Positions 1-11,480 of a stretch of DNA of 64,000 bases are shown in pieces; within the stretch, counting starts at the first letter, position 1, and each line of letters opens with the position of its first letter. The stretch is taken from the NCBI RefSeq assembly GCF_949987535.1, contig NC_080079.1, positions 6,390,001 to 6,454,000 on the forward strand, given 5' to 3'. The notes under the pieces are model-generated. The model was not told the origin of the DNA, searched no databases, and saw nothing but the letters and a program-made list of their open reading frames with translations. This DNA comes from Balaenoptera acutorostrata. Lineage: Eukaryota; Chordata; Mammalia; Artiodactyla; Balaenopteridae. The translations under genes were made by a program, and so were the position numbers.

Positions 1-17
1 GCCAAGTGCGAGATGAG
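1..17 (+). CDS. ADAM12: ADAM12 exon (3' end only), cysteine-rich domain
   Basis: The window opens inside an exon. The first 17 bases read Ala-Lys-Cys-Glu-Met plus two bases (AG) of an arginine codon, followed at once by a GT donor (gtgggg). The split codon is completed by the first base of the next exon at 123, giving ...CEM-R-DAKC, which agrees with the ADAM12 cysteine-rich domain as I remember it. The intron between them (18-122) is only 105 bases. By matching to the known gene structure this is probably exon 15 of 23. The rest of the exon lies before the window. Confidence 0.85.
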
Positions 18-122
18 GTGGGGTCTGCCTCCTGACCGCGCCGTGGCTTTGAACTTCCCAGATCACTTAGGGCTGCTTCCAGACTTTCCCTCTTTGAGCG
101 CTGTCTGTTCTTGCCTTTCCAG

Positions 123-321
123 AGATGCTAAATGTGGAAAAATCCAGTGTCAAGGAGGTGCCAGCCGACCAGTCATCGGTACAAATGCCGTTTCCATAGA
201 AACGAATATCCCCCTGCAGGAAGGAGGTCGGATTCTGTGCCGTGGGACCCACGTGTACTTGGGCGATGACATGCCGGACCCAGGGCTTGTGCTTGCCGGC
301 ACAAAGTGTGCAGATGGAAAA
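123..321 (+). CDS. ADAM12: ADAM12 exon, cysteine-rich domain
   Basis: ADAM12 is a membrane-anchored disintegrin-metalloprotease that sheds EGF-family ligands and cleaves IGF-binding proteins. It is expressed in placenta, developing muscle, bone and tumours. This 199-base exon starts after the AG at 121-122 with the last base of a split arginine codon and ends in phase 0 before gtaaga at 322. It encodes the end of the cysteine-rich domain, including DAKCGKIQCQGG, GRILCRGTHVYLG and AGTKCADGK. The match to ADAM12 is nearly residue for residue. The open frame runs on into the intron to a stop at about 357, but the donor marks the true end. Confidence 0.96.
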
Positions 322-2315
322 GTAAGACCCATATGCTCGCTTGCATCACAAATGTAAGTCTGGAAGGGGGCCCACTGAGAAACGTCCTGTTGGAGAACTG
401 AGTTACAGGGTTGGTTTGTTTTCCTAAATCCGCTTCTCAGAATGTTGCCTCTGAAATTCCGTTCTTTGCACCTAGAAGAAAAAGTCAATAAATCCTAGAT
501 TCTGGTCTGACCATTGAGATGCAGATTTGGGAAAATCAAGCTTGTTTTCTCAGCTCTTTAGTGTTAATAAGTCATGTCTACACTCTGGATGTTATGAGAG
601 TTTCCAGCCAGGAAATTACTCTGGAAGGAAACACAGCAGCATATTATATTGTTTTTGGAAACGTGGTTTGGGTTTTTGGCACGGTGGGGACTTGTTCTCA
701 CCTGGACAGAATGGGAAGTCAGATGTAGTTTCAGAGACCCCCATACAGGGACAGGAGAGGCGAAGAGATAGGATAAGCTTAAAGCCAAAGGGTGTTCTTT
801 TGGAGATCAGGGGGAAAGGTAGACTGAGATACTGGGGGTTGGGGGGCGGGCAGTTAGAAATAAAGTCCAAAACGACAAAAAAAATTTTTGAGATTTTTAT
901 ATTCTGCCACATTGTTTTTTCCCACCAAACTTTCTCATCGGACTGAATGACAGCAAGTTAATAAAACACTTTAGGAAAGAAGATGCTTTCATTAGGCTCC
1001 TCCTTTTCAAAATGATTATGAAATCATTCCTAACATGGAGGTCACAGAGCAGAAAGGAAAGGTGCTGAGTCATCTCCTGTAGCAGAGCCCCCAGGACAGG
1101 AGTTCCCTCCACTCCGCCCCCTCCCCCTTCCCCCATACACCACAAATGCTTTTATCCTTAAGGAAACAGGATGATAAGTGAAACGTGTTATACATTCTGG
1201 GTGTCTCCTGAACCACACCCATTCGCTTATATTCAAGCCTTGACATTAGACTGACACCATTTAAACTGTGGTCTGAACAGCTAAGGCCAGGTGCATCTGA
1301 ACACTGAAATTCCAAGGACTCAATTTATCAGTGAGCTTTTCCCTTCATGTGCAGGATTCAATGTGCTTTGATCTCCTTCCTGCAGAACACTAGTTCTTTG
1401 AAAGCCTTCCTTAGCCTAGCCCGTGGGTTGGGGGAGGGCAGCACCCATATGCTGTGATTCTGCCTGGGGTCCTGCTGTGTTCATTGCAACCCCAGACAAT
1501 TTCCTTTCTCAGCCGGAATGTGACAGTCCCCTTGGCCAAGATTCCCACCAGCTCTGAGAGCTGCTTGGACCAGCACTTTTTTCACAGGGCGTTAATCTTG
1601 CCTTAGATAAACTGCTGGGGTCAGATGGTGAATGTCTCATAGGAAGGTCCTATTTGATTAAAAATGCTTCTGTAATCTAAAAATGAGACTTTTCTCCCTT
1701 TGACTCCACTAATTTGTAACATCTTATGGGAGATAAAGAACCTGATCCCTTGAGTCTGGACTATATTATGCACCTTTGAAATAAGACTGAACTCTTTCAA
1801 CCAGCCCAGTACCATTTAGCAAATTGCTGCCTCTGCAGAGGCTTGAGAAATACAAGGGAAGCGTCTGTTTTACTCGCTGAGCATTTCTGTTGATGGTTTA
1901 TGTCATCGACGATAGTACTTGTCAGTCGGTATTTTGGAAAATTTCCCGTATTTTAATATCTCCCTTACCAGATTCTCGGATTCTTGGAGTCTTTGAGTCT
2001 GCATAGGCCCAGGTGAAGGGCTAGTCTCTTTTGTTCTCTCCTACATCTTTTAATGGAGGGGGGAAATGCTGCAATATGCAGATTTCATTGCAAGCTCTAA
2101 ACAAAAATCATGAGAAAATCAGTTACCATAATTTCAGGATTGACTAAAACCATATAAAATGCCATGAAGGTAGACGACTTCCATAGTGTCCACATTGATG
2201 TGAGTCTTGAAACGGGCTGAGTTTGGAGGCAGGCATCAGGTCCAAGGCAAAGTGCATTATTCATATTAAATGAAAGATGGTCTTCCCCAAGCTTTCCTTT
2301 GCTTTCTCTTCTTTA
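322..2315 (+). other. ADAM12 intron sequence, no gene seen
   Basis: This is the first 2 kb of the intron between the coding exons at 123-321 and 2896-2973. It is AT-rich, carries only short chance reading frames, and shows no repeat I can name confidently. Confidence 0.7.
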
Positions 2316-2815
2316 TTTTTTTTTAATTTTATTGGAGTATAGTTGATTTACAATGTTCTGTTAGTTTCAGGTGTACAGCAAAGTGAATCAGTTATACATA
2401 TATCCACTCTTTTTTAGATTCTTTTCCCATATAGGTCATTACAGAGTATTGAGTAGAGTTCCCTGTGCTATACAGTAGGTCCTTATTGTTACCTATTTTA
2501 TATATAGTAGTGTATATATGTCAGTCCCAATCTCCCAATTTATCTCTCTCCCCCTTACTCCCTGGTAACGATGTTTGTTTTCTACATCTGTGGCTCTATT
2601 TCTGTTTTGTAGGTAAGTTCATTTGTACCCTTTTTTTAGATTCCACATATAAACAATATCATATGATATTTGTCTTTCTCTGTCTGACTTACTTCATTCA
2701 GTACGACAGTCTCTAGGTTCATCATGTTGCTGCAAATGGCATTATTTCGTTCTTTTTTATGGCTGAGTAACATTCCACTGTATATATGTACCACATCTTC
2801 TTTATCCATTCCTCT
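2316..2815 (-). mobile_element. 5'-truncated L1 (3' end), artiodactyl/cetacean type
   Basis: A T-rich start (the reverse complement of a poly-A tail) is followed by 'attggagtatagttgattta', 'ccctgtgctatacagtaggt' and 'ttatggctgagtaacattcc'. These are hallmarks of the 3' UTR and end of ORF2 of artiodactyl/cetacean L1s on the - strand. Reading frames are broken. The match fades near 2815, about 80 bases before the next ADAM12 exon, so the insertion is truncated at its 5' end very close to a splice acceptor. Confidence 0.88.
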
Positions 2816-2895
2816 GTTCTTAAATACACAGATAGATGCATGTGCGTGTGGTTGTAGACAGACTGAGATATTTGCTGTGTTTCCCTCCTCTCCAG

Positions 2896-2973
2896 ATTTG
2901 CCTCAATCGTCGGTGTCAGAACATAAGTGTCTTTGGTGTTCACGAATGTGCGGTGCAATGCCACGGCAGAGGG
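2896..2973 (+). CDS. ADAM12: ADAM12 exon, start of the EGF-like module
   Basis: This is a 78-base exon of 26 codons, phase 0 at both ends. The acceptor is 'cctcctctccag' and the donor gtaagt follows at 2974. It encodes ICLNRRCQNIS followed by HECAVQCHGRG. The latter carries the first cysteines of the EGF-like module, which is completed by the next exon. The residues match ADAM12 with only small changes (for example RRC where human has RQC, from memory). The truncated L1 just upstream does not disturb the pyrimidine tract. Confidence 0.96.
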
Positions 2974-5269
2974 GTAAGTAGGTGAACTGCCCTTGTATAG
3001 CCGGCCCACAGCAAGTTCAGCACTAAATCATTCCTTTGTAAAGGATTTTTGGCATCCATAACTTTGTAAAAATATAGCAGTCAGTGTCTCCTCAATATTT
3101 TCTTCTGAAGACATTCATTTTCTTTGACCTTTACATAGCGTAAGAAATGGGATTTTTATTTAACAAAGAAAATCAGATTGAGTGATAATTATCTCTTAAA
3201 TTAACATTCTGGATTTTTTTTAAAAAGGACTTTGTCATCTTCAAAGTAATTTTAACATGAACCTTACTTCATGAAGAGTTTTTCATTAGCGTTTCAAACA
3301 GAGCCGCCCCTCCTACAGCCAAGATTCAGAATATGTGTCTGAACTGAAATATTTCCAAAAGGAATTAAAACAAAGAAGACAGAACATACTGACCACATGT
3401 TCTTGAAATCACATACAATGGGTGTCAACTAAAGAAGGCTGTTATTTTAGTTCAGAGAATTTTTAGAGGGGGAGGAAGAGGATTCTAATTGCTTAAAACC
3501 TTATTTATTTTTTCTGATGGGCTTAATTGTTTCCAGTGGAATCATATTAATCTTGCCTAGCTATGCCAGGGGTTCATTTGTTTTTCTGAAACCTTTTCTA
3601 CAGATACTGTGCTCCAAATTCTACTTTTAAAATAGACACTCACCAATGATTGTAACATAGAATTATGGAGGTTTGCATAAAATTACTCTTGTGCTGTAAC
3701 CATAAAGGATTGCAGTGTCACCTCAGATGGGTTTGTTGATGGTGAGTGTAGCTGACTGTCTATATAAAATGGAATCCTTTCATGTCTTCACTGGATCATA
3801 GATTTCTTTCTAATGGCTGGAAGAAATGGCCTAGCACAGCCTTATTATTTGGCTGATGAAGGCGTCCAGGCCCCAGTGGGGATAGTGACACGTCCAAGGT
3901 TACATGACCAGTTAGTAGCAAGGCTGTGCCGGGGACCCTGGACTCTTCCCTCTCTAACATCCTGGGGTCCCATCCACGCACTGGAGAGGCCATGACTTGG
4001 GAACAAGTAAGGACCCCGGTCCTTCCCTCGCGAGGCCGGGCTCACCGGCAGCGCCTCCAAGTGGGGTGTGAGGGCTGTAATCTCTCTGCCACAAGCTGCC
4101 AGAAGGGCACATGACTGTGACGTGCATCAGGAGACCAGCGCGGGCAGGACAGTTGCCTGAATCCCAGGGAGTCGTACCTCAGCGGCACCATCTCTGAGGA
4201 GACAGGCAAGACACGCAGACTCGAGGCAACATGGGCTATGCTACACGGTAGTTAATTCGGCTTAGCGTCAGCTTCATGGAAACACACTTTCTCACTTATC
4301 GCAGGCTTTCCTGGCTGTTGGGCTTCTTGTTGGAAGCATCTGGGGCAGGTGGTTGATTCAGAAAAAAAAGAGTCTGTGAAAGCAGGGAAACATCACAAAT
4401 GAGAGAAATGCCCGGAACATTTACCGTGTCTTAAAATATAAAAGTGTGTGTTTGGCTTCATCCAGCATCCGTAGCTCGGCCCTGACTTCAGTATACAAAT
4501 CATCCAACGTGCACCATCTGTGACGTACCGTTTGTTTGTCTAAGCGGAAGGGAAACTTAGACACACAACGAGCAACCTTCCTGTCTTTTGCGGCTTTTCC
4601 TGACCATTTTTCAGCTGTTTCGCCCATTCCAAATTTGTCAAAAGTTCTTTTTAGTGACTTGCATTTTTCCAGCGTTCCCAAAGCGTTCAGCCTCATTGTC
4701 ATAGAAATAATTCTCTCTCGTTTTCACGCTCGTACTCCACTCGTTCCGGTAGTAGTTTGGCAAATTCCATGTGTGACAGCCTCCCCGAGCCTCCCATCTG
4801 AAGGTGCCCAGGGTTGTCGGGCCCATGATGCCCAAGGGCATGGATTCCAGGTCCCTGAAGCAGGGTCCCTCCTTACCACTGAGAGGGCTTCTCATCTCGG
4901 CCAGATCAGGAGGGTTTCCTGGATTTAAAAAGAGGGACATGCAGATTGAGAAGAAAAAGGGGTTGAAAGGAGTGGGTGAGCCCTAATAGTCTCGATCCTT
5001 CTCTCAATAGCTGCTGATGTAACAACAGCACATTATGTAAATCTGCAGCCTCGGGCTCTGGGCTCACCTGTGTGGTGCTGGGTTTAGGGTTTATCCTCAC
5101 AGCCGCATGTACAGAGTCTGACTGTATTGGTGTGATGGGGGCTCTGACCACAGGGCCTTTGCTTTGCTCTCGGGCTCAATTAGGGCTCAGAGACTTAGCA
5201 CTGCCCCAGGGGGAGGTGCATCCTAACCCTGCTTCCCTCTTGGTGTCTTTCTCCTCTGCTGCCCGGAAG
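2974..5269 (+). other. ADAM12 intron sequence, mostly unique
   Basis: No coding exon is visible here. The stretch near 3880-3960 ('gtgacacgtccaaggttaca...') looks like a degraded MIR SINE on the - strand. The remainder shows only chance reading frames. Confidence 0.6.
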
Positions 5270-5378
5270 GTGTGTAACAACAGGAAGAATTGTCACTGCG
5301 AGGCCCACTGGGCTCCTCCCTTCTGTGACAAGTTTGGCTTTGGAGGAAGCAAGGACAGCGGCCCCACCCGGCAAGCAG
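5270..5378 (+). CDS. ADAM12: ADAM12 exon, rest of the EGF-like module and juxtamembrane stalk
   Basis: This 109-base exon begins after AG at 5268-5269 and ends with a single G before the donor gttagt at 5379. It encodes [20 protein letters not shown], completing the six-cysteine EGF-like module, then [16 protein letters not shown], the stalk. The trailing G pairs either with AT of the transmembrane exon at 8812 (giving Asp, membrane form ADAM12-L) or with AA of the alternative terminal exon at 6183 (giving Glu, secreted form ADAM12-S). This is therefore the branch point between the two isoforms, probably exon 18. Confidence 0.96.
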
Positions 5379-5849
5379 GTTAGTGGTGACGGCGCGTCCC
5401 AGGGAGTGGGCTGAGCTCCTGGGGGCAGCGGGAAGCCAGGCCCTTGGGGGATCCTTGCAAGCAAGGCTGAGGGCTCACCAGCCGTCGGGCGGGTGCACAG
5501 CCGGAAACCCAGTGAGGACCCCACGCAGACCTCACACAGCCCGCGGCCTCTCCGTTTCCAGACCCTCCCTAGTCCTTGCCTGATCTTTGCAGAGACTCCT
5601 CGCTCTGCTTTACTCAGAGGCTGAGTTTGCCGGGTCTTAGCCTGTGACATTTTCTTAGCTAAGGTCATTCTACCACAGACTGCCAAGTTGGGTATGAACT
5701 TCATTGTTGGATCAAAGGATTTTGTCAAGGCCAGCCTCTGTGTACCAGGGCTAAGAGGTGTGCAGTCAAATGCCTTTTCAAGCTCTTGCTAGAAAGACAC
5801 CCTCCTTTTCATAAAGGGACCGGTCCTGGCAGTAGCAGTAGAGATAGCA

Positions 5850-6040
5850 GCAGTTTCTCTTTGCTGAGCGGCTGTTACCTGCCGTGCTTCACGTTTTATG
5901 TGCATTAGCTCATCGAATCCTTACAAAAGTTGGCAGTATTCTTCTTTCCTTACAAGGGACCCGAGGCTCAGGGAAGTTAAGTAACTTTCACAGAGTCACA
6001 CAGCTAAGACTGAGGCACAGTCTACCCGTGAAGAAGCCCC
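5850..6040 (-). repeat. MIR SINE
   Basis: The sequence contains 'ttagctcatcgaatccttac', 'gggacccgaggctcagggaa' and 'agtaactttcacagagtcac'. These are degraded versions of the MIR core and its standard reverse-strand motifs (gaggctcagagaggttaagtaacttgcccaaggtcac). Confidence 0.8.
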
Positions 6041-6182
6041 TAAGGGTGGCTGTGCTGGGACTGTCGGTCCTTTCCTCCTCAAAGACGTGGAGAGGTGGTC
6101 TCCTAGTGCAGGACTGTCTTCTCTGAGCTCTTGTCAGCCAGTTAAGGGGCAGGCCTGAGTGATGCCCACCTTAAAGCGAAAG

Positions 6183-6403
6183 AAGCGAGGCCAGTGGTGC
6201 AGAGAGCCCACCGCGAGCCGGGGGTGGGGGGGTGTGGGCAGGCAGGAATGTCCCGAGCACACTTGTGCTGCCCCTTGTGCGGTGCCCACCTGAGCCCCTG
6301 GACGCTCGGACGGTGGCTAACGCCGCTGCGGAGGACGTCCTACGTCCCGAGTCCCGCTGTGACTGGCAGGGTTGAATCTGTGGCTTGGCCACTGTTTCCA
6401 TGA
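6183..6403 (+). CDS. ADAM12: ADAM12-S alternative terminal coding exon (secreted isoform tail)
   Basis: The short form of ADAM12 replaces the transmembrane and cytoplasmic parts with a unique tail from an alternative last exon after the EGF/stalk exon. After AG at 6181-6182 the frame joined to the G at 5378 reads Glu-Ala-Arg, as the human short tail begins from memory, and then diverges. Downstream, 'gtttccatgacaacagacac' and other blocks match the human ADAM12-S 3' UTR as I recall it, which fixes the homology. Here the frame stays open to TGA at 6401-6403, giving about 73 tail residues against about 34 in human. The TGA that seems equivalent to the human stop (6291-6293) is out of frame. The acceptor has a poor pyrimidine tract, so use of this exon is uncertain. 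Confidence 0.68.
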
Positions 6404-7041
6404 CAACAGACACAACACTGCTCTACAGGACCGGGCAGGGGGCACAGGGCCAGGAGGGAGAGACCCTCTGGGCAACCACATCTGGAGAAACAGTGCTGTG
6501 AGGACGGGAGGTGAGCTCCCGGTCATCCTTCTGCTGCAAGATGGTCGTGTCTCGACGCTGCTCCCGAGACCGCCCCGGGCTCCGGCCCCGCAGCAAGTGG
6601 GAAAAGGGCGCCAAGGTCTCTTTCCTCTTAGCACACATCCATCCCAGGGGGTAATAAGCCAGGCCTGGCCCAGCGTCCCCGCCTTGATGGCTGGCCTCCT
6701 GCTGCAACTTAGTCAGTTTTCTAATTGGCCATTAAGAGTTTATTGTTAGAAAATAGCAGCATTTTAGTTTTTAATGCATCGGGGACCCTGCCACCTGTTC
6801 CATCCTCCGCGTTCAAGTGAGCCAGATGGCATTCGAGGAATTGGACAGGATGGCGGGAGACAGGCCACATGCTCTGGGTCCCTGTTAGGTGCGGACACCA
6901 GGGGGACTCAGGTTTGGGGGTTTCCTAAACTTTGGGGGAACCCACAGAGTTGCCAATTCTTCGTTGTACCAAGTAAGAATATTTTTAAAATGGAAACAAC
7001 TGAAGAGCCGGACTCACCCACCATTGCCGTCGTATCATAAA
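6404..7041 (+). other. ADAM12: ADAM12-S 3' UTR
   Basis: The region from 'tttccatgacaacagacaca' (near 6397) to 'cgtatcataaaagaaag' (near 7045) parallels the human short-isoform 3' UTR as I remember it. Shared blocks include 'ggagaaacagtgctg', 'agaaaatagcagcattttag' and 'gaacccacagagttgccaa'. No AATAAA is present near the end. The variant CATAAA at 7036-7041 is the best polyadenylation signal candidate. Confidence 0.72.
7036..7041 (+). promoter_or_regulatory. Candidate variant polyadenylation signal (CATAAA) for ADAM12-S
   Basis: CATAAA lies at the end of the block that resembles the short-isoform 3' UTR. It is a weaker, non-canonical hexamer. No better signal is visible nearby. Confidence 0.4.
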
Positions 7042-8811
7042 AGAAAGTAAGTTTACACACCTCCCCCCAAAACACCTACAAAAAAGGGGCCACGAGAAGC
7101 CGGCTGATGGCTGCACGGGGCATAGCTGTGCCCTGGGCCTCACTGCCCGCCTGCCCGCCCGCCCGCCCGCCCGACTGGGGCTCAGAAGTTCATGATGCAA
7201 GTATTTCTCCAGCATCTGCCATGCGCCAGCCGCTCCTCCGGGCCCTGGGAGACACTCAGCGGGCACAGCACGGACGAGAAGCTGTGATGGGCGGGGTGAT
7301 GTGAGATTCAGGAAGGTGGGCCACGGGACGGTGGGGACATGGGGGGCAGGCTCAGTGGGACACGGTGCCTGCACTGGATGTGGGGATGGCACTGCCTGGG
7401 GCTCTGGCTTGAGCAGCTCCTGGAGACAGGCAGCCTGGGGGGCAGGGGGGGCAACCTCAGCGGGCGGCCCTGTCGGTGTTTGATAACTCATCCGTTTAAG
7501 ACTTCGGAAGTTGGAAGTGCGGAACTAGAAAGTATGGCTGAAGCCTCTTGCTGCTTGCTTTTTAATGAGCTGTGTTAAGAGACAACAGAATCCTAACCAG
7601 AGGCACCTGTGACTGCCAGCTCACAGCCTCGAAAGAGGGACCTTTGGGCCAGGAAACCAGAGCAAGGCTTTTCCAGTAACACAAGTGAATCAAGACGGTC
7701 CTGTGTTGATCGTCTGCCTTAGACTCAGACACATCCCTCTCAGGACTTGTCAGCTGGGGACGAAGTCCAGAAACAGGGTATGAGGGCTTTCTCCCCCCCG
7801 GGTGGGGGCTGCTACTGCCCTGGTTCCCAGCCAGCCGAATGTCCCGGTCGGAGGTGGGGTGGGAGAGCCCTGGTGACAGAAGCCACCTCCACAGCCGTCA
7901 CCAGCAGCCCGAAAGGACTGCAGGGCACCTACCAGGGGACGCACAGACGGATGGCTGCCGGCGGGAGAACAGAGGCAAATGAATTGAGACCTGTGCTCTC
8001 AAGGAGTTCACCGCCCTGGTGAAACTGCAAACACAGGTCCTCCAAATCCCGACATTTAGAGCCCTCCGCAGTTAGCAACCAACGGGATGGTTTGATTTTC
8101 CCTTCCTTTCCACACCCTTGAGGAGTCTTCGTGTCTCTGCACTAAACAGAATGGGATCATATCACAGAAAGGGGGGATGTTTCCTTAGATAAAATAAACA
8201 GCATCCTCCCAGAGAAAGGGGTTTGCCCCCCCTCACAGGCTGCGTTTTTAAGTCCCTAACATAACGAAACAGAACCCAAGGGCATTTAAACTGAGTTTGC
8301 TTTTTCACCTTCTAATTGGATGATACCCAGAAGTAAGGTCTTGGTCTAAAAAAAATACAAAAAAACAAAAAACAGACGCCAACAACAAAGAATGAGAGAA
8401 GGAAAGAGCCTGCAGGAGCATATTTGTAATGGGGGCTGGGAAGATTTCAGTTTGGGGACCACTTTAATTCTGATGGGATTCTAGTGACAGCTCCCTGTTA
8501 CTTTCGCCACCATTCCCCTGCTGTTGTCATGCCTGGGGGGCCCGTGTCACCAGGGATATGGTCCCACTGGCCAGACTGTATTCCCATTTAGCAAGTTCCA
8601 GACTTGTCAGAAATGAATAATGGCAGGGCAGATTGCACCTCAGACATGACCTTTGAAGTGAGACTAATTTATCAGTACACCATTCAGGGATTTACTCACT
8701 CCATTTCTGTTCCTTCCTTCAAAGTTCATTTTGCCGTAAATGTCACAGTTTGATACTCCCCATATTTTAGTTATATGCCTTCTTCTCTGAGTCAAATGTG
8801 CTTTGTTTCAG
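7042..8811 (+). other. ADAM12 intron before the transmembrane exon
   Basis: No coding exon is visible. A short (CCCG)n-type tract sits near 7146-7175, and an A-rich simple stretch near 8347-8376. The GC-rich part before 8000 holds several chance reading frames. Confidence 0.6.
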
Positions 8812-8947
8812 ATAACCAAGGTTTAACGATAGGAATTCTGGTGACCATCCTGTGTCTTCTTGCTGCTGGATTTGTGGTTTATCTCAAAAGGAAGACATTG
8901 ATACGACTGCTGTTTACAGATAAAAAAACCACCATTGAAAAGCTAAG
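8812..8947 (+). CDS. ADAM12: ADAM12-L exon, transmembrane helix
   Basis: This 136-base exon begins after 'ctttgtttcag' with AT, completing the Asp codon started at 5378, and ends with AG of a split Arg codon before gtaccc. It encodes DNQG, then a hydrophobic helix of about 21 residues (LTIGILVTILCLLAAGFVVY) and the basic stop-transfer KRKTLIRLLF, then TDKKTTIEKLR at the start of the cytoplasmic tail. The sequence is almost identical to human ADAM12 as remembered. Inclusion of this exon makes the membrane-bound long isoform. Confidence 0.97.
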
Positions 8948-9541
8948 GTACCCTGGGTCATCTTTTCAAGAAATGGCATTTGAAAGAATGTGCAATGGGC
9001 TGCTTCTCACTGTGTTTCCTTAGCAAAGAAGAGGTCAGATTTTCTGTTGGTTTGGTGTGTTAACATTTCTGCCAGACCAGCTGCCCCCTTCACTTCCCCT
9101 TCAAACTATTTGCAATTTATTACATAAATAAGCAGGGTGTTGATGAATTCCACTGGTGTATTTTTCCCACCCTTACATTGGTACTTTTTACAAGATGGAA
9201 TGATATTAAAACATTTTTATCAGATGGGGTAGCTTTCGATCCAAATATATTCCGAGACATCGTTGCTAAAATGCCAGCTTTATGCAAAATGTCTCCCAGG
9301 TGTCCCAAGCTGTGTGTCGTTGGATTGCAAGAACTAATTTAACAGAATAATGGCTTAGGGGGAAAAAACTCAATATTTATGTTTTAATCTTGTAAGAGTA
9401 TTAGATAACTTTTCTCATGCATGTTTACCACACTAAAAGAAGTGAATTGCATTTTGAGTGTCACTGTGAACAAAATAGAAAAAGTCAAGTCAAGCAGAGG
9501 GGACAGCGCCCTCGGCAAGCGTGTCTGGGATTGCATTGCAG
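8948..9541 (+). other. ADAM12 intron
   Basis: A short intron of 594 bases, AT-rich, with no exon or recognisable repeat. Confidence 0.7.
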
Positions 9542-9650
9542 GTGTGTGCGCCCCTCCCGGCCGTCCAGTGGCTCCCAGCCTAGTCCGGCTCACCTCACCC
9601 ACCTCAGCAAAGGGCCGATGAGGAAGCCGCCATCTTCCAGCACACCTAAG
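9542..9650 (+). CDS. ADAM12: ADAM12-L exon, cytoplasmic tail
   Basis: This 109-base exon follows the acceptor 'ttgcattgcag' and completes the split Arg codon. It reads CVRPSRPSSGSQPSPAHLTH and then LSKGPMRKPPSSSTPK, and ends in phase 0 before gtgagt at 9651. The pattern CVRPSRP...RKPP...K is that of the ADAM12 tail. It shows more substitutions than the membrane exon, as expected of a disordered tail. The RKPP segment lies in the part of the tail known to bind signalling and cytoskeletal partners. Confidence 0.95.
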
Positions 9651-10465
9651 GTGAGTTTTGAACAAATATAAGAAGCGAGCAAGCGCATGAAGACGCGGGT
9701 TTTTCAATAAGAGCTTGAGCAGGACTAGACCCCGCAGCCTCTTGCTGTGGAACGCTGGGTCAGCACCCTAGGGGCAACACAGTGCCAGGTGCCACTGAGG
9801 CCATGTGCCCTGCAGGACATGCTCCGTGGTCATCATCCCCCCGGTCACCCAGGTGGCCACATTCCTAGGAGGCCCCCTGGGTATGCTGACCAGGCAGGGT
9901 CCTGATGCTGGACCCCTTCTGTGATTTGAGAATGCCACTGTGTGGGTTTGGGAGAGCTTCTATGGCCCGCTGCTACTCCCAGGGTATTTCTGAGAGTTAC
10001 ACTGAACCCTGGTCGGGCCCATTTTGCTGCAGCCCTGGGCTGTAGGAGCTCTGTCCAACCTATGGCTCCAAAGAGCTGGATCCTCCAACCAAAGTACCTC
10101 ATGGTTCCCTACTGTCCCTTCACTTTCCTGCTACCTTGGTGAATTAGGACTAGTGTTCACTCTGATATTTAGGTTCCCCCACCAAGTGTTTTTGATGTAC
10201 CTGTAAGAATTCTTGAATATTGAACTCATTCAACAAGAGTCCAGATTGTAGCAGGGAAAGGTGTTGGTGTCAGGGAATGACAAATGATTTTTAAAATCAT
10301 CATCAGGTATTCAGTAAGCAAAAAACAACCACCACAACAACAAAAAACTGTTTTATCTCCCTTGATCCAAAAAGTGTAGAAGGTTGGGTTGCAAAGAGTA
10401 GACAGCCGTTCCTAATGAGCATTGTCACCTTTCACCCCTACCCGTGGGAGACAGGTAAAACAGCT
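9651..10465 (+). other. ADAM12 intron, unique sequence
   Basis: No exon is visible. The sequence is of mixed composition with only chance reading frames. Confidence 0.6.
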
Positions 10466-10935
10466 TCATTTGCAAGAGCCAAAGATGCAGTTTTATTTTG
10501 AAGAGCCAAAAACCAGAAATTACCCAAATATCAATCAACGGGTAAAAGGGTAAACGCACTTTGGTATATTTACACAGTGGGATGCTTCTCAGAATTAGAA
10601 AAAATGAACTATTGATACACACTACATCTTGGATAAATCTCAAAGTCATTATGATGAGTGAAAGAAGCCAGACCAAAAATGATGATTTCATTTATATAAA
10701 ATTCTGGAAAATGCAAAGCAATTTATAGTGACAGAAATCGGATCAATAGTTGCTGGGAGAAGGAGAAGGGGGGCGGTGGGAGGGAAGGATGACGGGGTGG
10801 TGGATATGTTCATCGCTTTACTTACTGTGATGGTTTCATGGGTGTGAATCTATGTCAAAATTTACCAAATTGTACATTTTAAATATATGCAATTAATAGT
10901 CAATGAGACCTCAATAAAGCTATTTATAGAAAGAA
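10466..10935 (+). mobile_element. Old L1 3' end (L1M type)
   Basis: The sequence has 'cccaaatatcaatcaacggg', 'cagtgggatgcttctcagaa', 'tttcatttatataaaattct' and 'gatggtttcatgggtgtgaa', typical of the end of ORF2 and 3' UTR of old mammalian L1s on the + strand. An A-rich tail follows ('aaagaaaggaagaaaag'). All frames are broken. Confidence 0.82.
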
Positions 10936-11480
10936 AGGAAGAAAAGAGGGAGGCAGGGAGGGGCAGGGGGCATGAGACCCACGCTGCATCCGTTCTCATC
11001 TGTCGCTAAAAACAAGGCCACCAGGCAGGAGATGGTCCTCCAGACCCAGACCCTCACCTCCGCCCCGATGCTCCTTCCCCAGGAGTCTTCCTCAGTTCTC
11101 ATCGAGCCTTGTGTACACTGAACTACGCCTCATTTTCACAAGCCCTTTGGAATTTCCTTAAGATCTGGTCTGTGTCTTCATACGTGTTGGTGCTTCCTGA
11201 GGTTGCCTTGCACCTACTTGTTAACGAATTAAACCAGTTTTTAAACATTTAGATAGAAAGCGATCCCACTATTCCAGGTTTGGGGGTGGGGGAGGGTGGT
11301 TTGTTAGAATTCTGAAGCTGACATCAATAATAATAGATTCCCTCTGCTGTAATTCGTTGATTTCTTTTCCTCCTCCACCTGCCCTCCCCCTGCAGCTAGA
11401 GCAGATGAGTTTGCACTGCTTGTCCCTCCAAGGATTACACAGTAATGACCACATCATGGCTCTTTGCTCTGACCCCGCAG

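Noticed and set aside
5195..5728. A 177-codon - strand frame opposite an ADAM12 exon
   Set aside because: It is the antisense shadow of the real exon at 5270-5378 and its GC-rich flank.
6291..6293. TGA as the ADAM12-S stop
   Set aside because: It seems equivalent to the human stop but is out of frame with the exon joined to 5378.
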